A stretch of 64,000 bases of DNA from Corythucha ciliata. Lineage: Eukaryota > Arthropoda > Insecta > Hemiptera > Tingidae. Made by a program: the position numbers and the translations under genes. The notes beneath the pieces are model-generated. The model was not told the DNA's origin and searched no databases. It saw only the letters and a program-made list of their open reading frames with translations. The DNA lies in contig CM075937.1 in NCBI GenBank assembly GCA_038030265.1, positions 39,660,198 through 39,724,197 of the forward strand. Direction: 5' to 3'. Below, in pieces: positions 57,543 through 64,000 of the stretch. Positions within the stretch are counted from its first letter, which is position 1. Every line of letters starts with the position of its first letter.

Positions 57543-57750
57543 GTTAAATGAGTTCGCTCGCGAAAACGGTTTTTAAAAAGAAAACTTTATTTTTTTCAAC
57601 ACAAAGACACAACTTTACATTACGCGTTACTTCTATCGACTAACTTACTTTCTATTTTCTTTAGCTATTTATCCCTCTTTAATTAGCTGATCTAGTCATT
57701 TCGCACGGGTTTCCTATTCTAATAAGAGCAGGGGATTTTCTCTCATAACT
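57542..57750 (-). repeat. 5' LTR of errantivirus
   Basis: 209 bp, apparently identical to 51598-51806. Confidence 0.95.
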
Positions 57751-57754
57751 CGAG

Positions 57755-58370
57755 AACTAGCGTTTTTCTCAATTTGAGCCAGGAAATATCGTTTATTTCT
57801 GTTCAAGCCACGAAATTATATTTTCCTCCAGTTGAGGCGCGAATTGACGTGTTTCTCAATTTTTGCTGTGATTTGACGTATTTCTTTATTTTAACCGTGA
57901 TTCAGTGATTTTTTTGCCCATTTCAGCCATTTATTAGCGTTTCCCTGCGCACATTTCAATCGTGAATTTCAATTTATCCGCAGATTATAGACTTTTCCAG
58001 ATTTTAGTAATGAATGATTAATGTTTTTCTCTGTTTTAGCAGCGGCGGTTAGCACTTTCTCTCCATTTTAGCCGCGAATATTATTGTTTTATCAAACATG
58101 CCACGTAATTTCCCCGACCCCCGAAATTTTCACATTTGAGGGCGACTCCTGTTGGCTTTTACAATAATATATTTTGTATTTTTTCCTAATTTTAGCTGTG
58201 AATTAGCACTTTGTCAACGCCTTATCCGGGAATTAGCACTGTTTCTCAATTGAAGCCACGAATTAGCGAATTTTCTCTGTTCCAGAAGCAAATTTACGTT
58301 TTCCTCCATCTGAGCCACTAAACAGATATTTTTTCTCAATTTCAGCCGCTAATTGGCGTCTTTCTCTATA
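57755..58370 (+). repeat. Satellite A array (right of errantivirus)
   Basis: Continuation of the array ending at 51597 (GCGTTTTTCTCAATTTGAGC, CATTTTAGCCGCGAATATTA). Its 57920-58160 segment parallels 50795-51030 and 51220-51470. Confidence 0.8.
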
Positions 58371-61250
58371 GCAACTGGACCAAGGACTGCCTACGCCCTT
58401 GCCAAGTATTTGTGTGATAAAGTATTCCATGTTGTGGTAGTATATTCCACCAATAATTTTCAAATGAAGCAGTGGGTTCCTACACAGGAAAACCACCAAC
58501 TCGAAAGCAAAATTTGTGGCTTTTGAGTCTTAGTAAATTTATGATCCTGCACGTCGGATTGAGCTATTTTCGAAGTTCCATTCTCACCCTTTTAAAGCGA
58601 GCTATTAACTCATCGAGCGTGGAAAATTATTTTCAAGTTTGCGGTCACGTTTTTTTTCTTGTAAAGAATTAACATTTTTTTTTTTTCAAAAGAAAAAGGA
58701 AAAAAGAGGAAATAACCTCCAGACCCCCCCCCCTTTCACAGCTCGCAGGTCAGAGGGCAAAAAAGTGAGAAAGTCCTTTTTTTCTCAATAATAACACCGA
58801 AGGCTGCGTGTGGGGCAGGGGGGGGGGCGAGAAAAAAGTTCAAGCCGCCGCTGTTCTTTTACAACTACAACAAGGAGGGGAGAAAAAACGGTCCAGAGCG
58901 CCTCGCTACATTAAAAGGAAATCAGAGGTCCTGTCAACACGACCCTCATGCCAATTATTGGGGGACGATTCGTGCTTGGACTTGCCAATAGAATAGCGAA
59001 TTTACTGCGGAAAAGCGTTATTCAGAGGGCATTTCAAACCCAGAGCTCAAAACGAATGGTATAAAAACTATTGAGTGACAATTACGCTCAACTGACAATA
59101 AATTCATCTTTTTTTTGTCGTTTTAAAGTTCACGCAACAATAATTCTTCAACAATCACTTAAAAATCGCATTTAAAAGCATTTTGAATATATTCTTTGGG
59201 TTTAGGTATGCTCCGTTTTCCGTTTGCCGGGAGGGTAAGGTCTCACCTTATTTTCTCAATTGCATGCTGCCTACTAGTTTTGGTGATCGGGGGAGCGGGG
59301 ATTCTAAAGGAATAGACGTACTGGCTGTATACACTCGAGCTCAAGCTCATCCATTTTATCACTTTCGGTCAACAGTTAAAGAGTGGTTAGGGAAGCAAAA
59401 CCGGTAAATTACAAGAGTTTGCAGTTTAAAGCCTCGCGAGAAGTGCGGAGAAACTGCTCTCCAGGGGAGGCGGTTGTTCATTCATTCGAGAGGTTTCTAC
59501 GCGGAGAAACTGATATTTTAGTTCCACCGATGTGAATTGTGGCGGCGGAGGGAAGGAGTGCTTCGAGGACTTGAATTACATGGTGAAAAGGGTGGACGAG
59601 GAGACTGTGAATCAAAATAGGAGGGCTCTCAAAGAAAGAACTTGGGGTGTTTTTTAAAATTATTTAAATAATTATGACGTTATCCTGCCAGGTTTATTCA
59701 AATTCTTTGGTTTTCAAAACACGTTTCTCATTATTCTTGGTCTGAAATCCTGTCATAATTAGGCGCAAACAATATTTTGTGATGGCAGATTGGACCGAGT
59801 GAAAACAAAATAAACAAAAAATGGTAAAATAACCCTCTCCATTGTTTCCTTCTTCACTATTAGATACGTCATTCCCCTGAGTTACACTCAGGAAATAGAA
59901 GAATACGAAGGAAAAACAAAAATATGACACATTGAAAGGCCCCTCGTAGTTCCAAGGTGTGTATATCCTCTCAGGAAATCAATGCGAAAACTCGTCTTTC
60001 ATCCTCGCATCCTTTTCCGCAGCCGCCGCCTGGTATACAACACGTCTACAGTTCCCAGCATCCTTCCCTCTTCACCAACCCTTCTTTATCTCTTCGCTGT
60101 CGTCTTTCTAATTAATTAGCCAATCAAACGCCGATTTCCCCACCTGGGATACCTGCCATTCAGCCACTCTCACTAAAAAAAAAAAAAAAAAGAGAGACAG
60201 GTTTTGCTCGATAAATCAGACAAAAAACTTCTACACTTAGAACAAATTGTCACCGATTTAAACGGTTGGATTTGCATAAAGAGTTGCTAATTGTGATTAA
60301 AACTTTCTTTTCCTGCGCTTTTTCTTTTTCAAAAAGTTAAAAAAAATAACTAAGGAGAAGTACGGAGCAATATGTCACTCGTCTTAATGATTAATTCGAG
60401 TTTCATTTCCATGAAACCTCGAGATTATTTCAAGAGATATCTTTTCAGATAAATCTTAAAAGTTTCAGGAGAAATCTTTTAATCTTCTGTTTGATATCGC
60501 TCTCGAACTCCATTTTATTTTAATTTCTTTTAGTTAGAAAAAAAAATAACTCTTAAACTGAAGAATTTTCATTTCTAAAAGGTTTATTTCCTTGGGTAAA
60601 TGTATTTCATTAAATTTCCATTTCAAACAGTTTTTCCAGTCGTTTGTATGGAAATGACGTGAAAGTTTTTTTTTTTCATCACAAAGAAAAGAAGAAACCG
60701 TAATTCTCATTTACCTTCCCTTCGAGTTGAAGTTATTTAAAATTTTTGTTATGCAGAGACGCGTCTTAAAATAAAATTGTGGAAGACAGGGGGGGGGGGG
60801 ACTGTCTGTACAAAGCGTGAAAATGGAAACGTCTGGCGTAGGCTTTTAAAACGTGTCTGAGACTTTAAAAAAAAGAAAAGAAGAAAAAAATAATAATAAT
60901 AATTTCCCCCATCAGGAAAAGTCAAAATTCACATTCGGTTTTCATCCTTTCACCTTGATGAGACACGGCCTTCTCAGTTGAGTGAACATTTTAAGGATAC
61001 ACCTAAACGAATTCCACCCAAGTTGTAAACATTTTATTTTATAACTTAATAGTTTCCGCTCTAATTTGTGTAGCTTTAAGAGAGTGGTAATAATTAAAAT
61101 CGTACGGGAAAGCCCGTACCACGTTCGCTTCCCTAAACATTGTGTGGTTAAGGAATGGGTTGTCCATGTTGGCAAAGGGGGGGGGGGGCGTTCTTGGTGG
61201 AGGTTGAAGATCAAAGGCTTGAAAATTCTTGGTCTCTCCACGAAAAGGTA
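58370..61250. other. No gene recognised
   Basis: AT-rich with homopolymer runs (12 Gs at 60789-60800 and 61175-61186) and (TAA)n at about 60888. Open frames are short and without domains (for example 59183-59407). No array was recognised. Confidence 0.4.
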
Positions 61251-61265
61251 CAAAAAAGGTGCAAA

Positions 61266-61296
61266 ACGTTTTCGAGTTTATTAACTCATCTTCAGT
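61266..61296 (-). ncRNA. Hammerhead-ribozyme-like motif
   Basis: On the minus strand: CTGAAGA (fits the CUGANGA core), one T, a 5-bp stem GAGTT/AACTC closed by AATA, then GAAA. Hammerhead motifs are known in the terminal repeats of Penelope-like elements. Stems I and III and the cleavage-site triplet were not established. Confidence 0.45.
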
Positions 61297-61441
61297 GCTA
61301 AATAGAGAACATGGAACAACGACAAACTTAACAACACTAAAACTAGAACAACAATCTTAAACAACATTAAAAAGAACATACCCTTTTAAAAAAGTCCGGT
61401 AGGGGTAGGTGTCCCCGAGTCTAAATAGAAATGAGAAACTA

Positions 61442-63505
61442 TTAACAATATTGTCTAAAACGCCAAGAGTCGAGGGCGAACGAAGGAGCGGGAGGAGCCT
61501 TCGGGAGAAGGGGGAGGATTGAATTTAGAGGGGAGGCGACGCATTCTGATCTGTCGTTTAGACAAGTGGCTTCATTGCGTTTTAACTCCAAGTTGATCAA
61601 AAAACCCTCCAAAGAATTTAAAATATATTTACTGCCGCCCCAAGGCAGGACGAGATCCCCTTTGTGGCTCGAATTTCCAGCGTGGCGGCATGACTCGATG
61701 TGGCTGTTGAAGGCCGAATCCTTCCTAGACAAGTGCTCCTTAAAGCGAGTCTTAAATTGACGTGTTGTCCTGCCGACATAACTCGCTTCCTGACAGCCTC
61801 CACAGGTCAGCCTATACACTCCACTTCTCGCCAGTGGTTCGATTTTATCTTTAACGACCGAAAGAAGGGAACCCATCGTTCTTTCTGTTTTAAAAACCAC
61901 CCGATACTCATACCTTTTAAGAATCCTAGAGATCTTCCTCGTGATCTCACCCTGGTATGGCAACGTTAACCAACGTGGGTTTTCCTTTTCCGGCCGCGCG
62001 CCCGTGGAAGGGAACACCTCCTCCAGCAACCGCCTCTCTGATTTCTTCGCTAGAATCCTGTCCACGACGTTCTTTTCATACCCATTCGCAGAAGCTATGC
62101 GGACGATTTCCAAAAATTCCGCGCGGAATTCCGCGGGGTCCAGAGGCAACGATATCAATCGATGTACGAACGAGTTCAGTGCTGACATCTTGTGTTGCGG
62201 GTGGTGGTTCGAGTTGGCGTGAATAATGATGTCCGAAGCTGTTGGTTTCCGGTAAACTCCAATTTTGAGCGAGCGATCTTCTCTAAACACTCTGAGGTCT
62301 AAGAAATTAATGTTGCCCGCCTCTTCCAACTCGAGTGTAAATTTAAGGAACGAATTTCTCGAGCTTAGAAATTCCAAAAAAGCGGACAGCTGCTGCTCAC
62401 TACCACTCCAAACCACGAAGCAGTCATCAACGTACCGTCTCCAAAACTTGATGTGAGATTTGAACGGGTTTTCGTCGCTGAAAACGTGTACTTTCTCAAA
62501 ATGGTCCAATACCACCTCTGCGCACATCGGGGAAACCGGAGAGCCCATACTGAGACCGGCATTTTGCTGATAAACTTTATTATTAAACTTGCAATAACTT
62601 TGTTCTAGGCAAAGTTTTAGACAGCGGCTGAACTCGTCCAACAGAAGTAAATTGCTCGCCGTCTCTTCGAATTTACGAGTAACCAGGTCATATGCAACAG
62701 AGGGCGGTACTGACGGAAACAAATTTGTGACATCAAAGGAACACAGGACGTCTGAATTCGTTACTTCCAGGTTTACTACTTCTCTCGCAAACTCTAGACT
62801 GTTCTTCACGCCGTACGTAGGACGGAAGCTGGTTTCTTTCTTGAAAACATCCACCAGTTTTTTAGCTAATTTTTCGCATGGAGCATTAACGAAAGAAACC
62901 ACTGGCCGAAGTTTAGGGAAGCCATCTTCAAACTCTTTGTGAAGTTTCGGGAGGCAGTAGAGCCGCGGTGCCCTAGGGTTTGTCTCAACGTACTTTCCTG
63001 AGAGTATTTCAGCGTCCGTAAACAAAAATTGACACCGTTTAATCGTTTTCCTTACTTCTTTGTCATATCTATTGGTTGGATCCTTTTTGCATTCAGTAAA
63101 GTCGCTCTCCAGAAATTTCTCTGTTTTGTCTGTGTATTGGTCTCTGTTGACGATAACTGCCGCGTTTCCTTTATCTTCTTTTACGATGATGAGATTGTTG
63201 GCCTGAAATTTCTTCGCCAACTCGGAGGCTGTCTTAAGCTCGTTCCGGTTTGTTTCGTCCCTGGGGTAAGGGTCGCTGGTAAGGGCCCTACGTAGCTCAA
63301 CCGCGCATTCCTCCTTCGCCTCTCGCCGGTCCACCTGGGCCTCGATAGATTCCAACGTGACCAAAGCATCTCTAAAATTCCATTCTCTTTTCAGAGAATA
63401 TTTTAATCCTTTGTTTAAAAAGTTTAGTTCATTTTCGTCAAAAATCGTGGGTGATAGGATAATGGTGCGGGGGAAGGGGGCCGACTCGTTAGTTATTTCT
63501 TTTTT
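61442..63505 (-). pseudogene. Penelope-like reverse transcriptase with GIY-YIG endonuclease (N-terminus missing)
   Basis: The open frame extends up to 63757, but its first 84 codons are the antisense of the inverted copy, so genuine element sequence starts at KKEITNE (residue 85 of the 771-codon frame). Features in that numbering: VKEDKGNAAVIV (192-203), catalytic SFDVTNLF (340-347, D342), GLSMGSPVSP (401-410), RYVDD (441-445), YRKPTASD (502-509), NSNHHPQHK (515-523), GIY-YIG endonuclease with GVY (646-648) and YVGRT (660-664), and a later Glu in SLEGFLIN. RT would copy the RNA, and the endonuclease would nick the target DNA. All catalytic motifs that can be seen are intact. Relatives have more N-terminal sequence, so about 100-200 residues are probably missing. 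Confidence 0.9.
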
Positions 63506-64000
63506 ACCACCACCCGCAACACAAGATGTCAGCACTGAACTCGTTCGTACATCGATTGATATCGTTGCCTCTGGACCCCGCGGAATTCCGCGCGGAATTT
63601 TTGGAAATCGTCCGCATAGCTTCTGCGAATGGGTATGAAAAGAACGTCGTGGACAGGATTCTAGCGAAGAAATCAGAGAGGCGGTTGCTGGAGGAGGTGT
63701 TCCCTTCCACGGGCGCGCGGCCGGAAAAGGAAAACCCACGTTGGTTAACGTTGCCATACCAGGGTGAGATCACGAGGAAGATCTCTAGGATTCTTAAAAG
63801 GTATGAGTATCGGGTGGTTTTTAAAACAGAAAGAACGATGGGTTCCCTTCTTTCGGTCGTTAAAGATAAAATCGAACCACTGGCGAGAAGTGGAGTGTAT
63901 AGGCTGACCTGTGGAGGCTGTCAGGAAGCGAGTTATGTCGGCAGGACAACACGTCAATTTAAGACTCGCTTTAAGGAGCACTTGTCTAGGAAGGATTCGG
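63506..64000 (+). pseudogene. Second Penelope-like copy, head-to-head, partial
   Basis: Inverse complement of 61714-62208, apparently without mismatch, running off the window edge. It encodes the region from just before HPQHKMSALNSF through the GIY-YIG core on the plus strand. It starts abruptly at 63506, so it lacks the RT catalytic domain. The two copies meet 5'-truncated end to 5'-truncated end. Confidence 0.9.

Larger units (their letters stand above)
51598..57750 (-). mobile_element. Errantivirus-type (gypsy-like) endogenous retroelement, internally deleted
   Basis: A 6153-bp element on the minus strand with 209-bp LTRs that begin AGTTA and end TAACT, the terminal pattern of gypsy-type errantiviruses. 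CGAG flanks both ends (51594-51597, 57751-57754) as a 4-bp target duplication. It sits inside satellite A. Order along the minus strand: 5' LTR, primer-binding site, gag, pol remnant, env, polypurine tract, 3' LTR. The LTRs look identical, so insertion was recent. Yet protease and the start of reverse transcriptase are missing and an integrase catalytic glutamate is replaced. The copy should therefore be unable to mobilise by itself. Confidence 0.95.
61260..63505 (-). mobile_element. Penelope-like element, 5'-truncated copy 1
   Basis: A minus-strand retroelement with RT plus GIY-YIG endonuclease and a 3' tail of about 180 bp that ends near a hammerhead-like motif (61266-61296). The 5' side is cut at 63505, where an inverted second copy begins. 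61297-61441 is 3' UTR. Confidence 0.88.

Noticed and set aside
63506..63757. N-terminal 84 codons of the Penelope open frame
   Set aside because: They are the antisense of the inverted second copy, not part of the reverse transcriptase.

Overview
This is a eukaryotic, AT-rich, repeat-dominated window, most likely from an arthropod and probably an insect. The main evidence is an errantivirus-type (gypsy-like) LTR retroelement with an envelope gene, a Penelope-like element, hAT-like and fold-back DNA elements, and a TIA-1/TIAR/Rox8-type RNA-binding protein. No prokaryotic features, rRNA or convincing tRNA genes were seen. The species cannot be fixed from the sequence.

Only one host gene is well supported: an intact, intronless 389-codon TIA-1/TIAR-family gene at 20340-21509 (+), with three RRMs and a Gln-rich tail. 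All other recognisable coding sequence belongs to mobile elements: a decayed Ty3/gypsy gag-protease remnant (5762-6905), an integrase fragment (14150-14420), a transposase-like helix-turn-helix remnant inside a fold-back element (27224-27772), a young but internally deleted errantivirus (51598-57750, minus strand; identical-looking 209-bp LTRs, CGAG target duplication, intact gag and env, pol lacking protease and the start of RT), and two head-to-head Penelope-like copies at the right edge (about 61260-64000).

The rest is a mosaic of diverged short-period tandem repeats. Family A (about 30 bp, core AATTTTAGCCGCGAATTAG) recurs in about a dozen islands. Families B (about 31 bp), C (about 23 bp) and D (about 21 bp) share an AAACTGNCRATT core. 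Family E (about 60 bp, with dimeric higher-order structure) occurs twice, each time behind the same diverged leader. A further family (about 20 bp, TTTTGTGGTTGGAGC-like) occurs in both orientations.

The A arrays have repeatedly received transposons: a 3.4-kb hAT-like element (96-3491) that itself contains an 854-bp hAT-like element (454-1307) with a perfect 8-bp duplication, a 117-bp hairpin (47700-47816), probably a 522-bp fold-back (47976-48497), a 1.6-kb terminal-inverted-repeat element (49151-50786) and the errantivirus.

Layout: 1-4340 A array split by nested hAT elements; 4380-6975 E array with gypsy remnant; 7060-9380 exon-like repeat modules; 9667-11892 small inverted and direct repeats; 11950-13340 second E compound; 14150-18650 integrase fragment, A/B repeats and nested inverted repeats; 18650-23090 the RNA-binding gene in otherwise featureless DNA; 23090-30370 B/A/C repeats with DNA elements; 31700-34080 A then B; 34080-36640 non-repetitive; 36640-39590 D, B and F arrays; 41790-44640 A arrays changing orientation; 46610-51597 F, hairpins and A; 51598-57750 errantivirus; 57755-58370 A; 58370-61250 nothing recognised; 61260-64000 Penelope-like elements.

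The window looks like gene-poor DNA in which minisatellites and transposons have grown through one another. No cooperating gene system was found.
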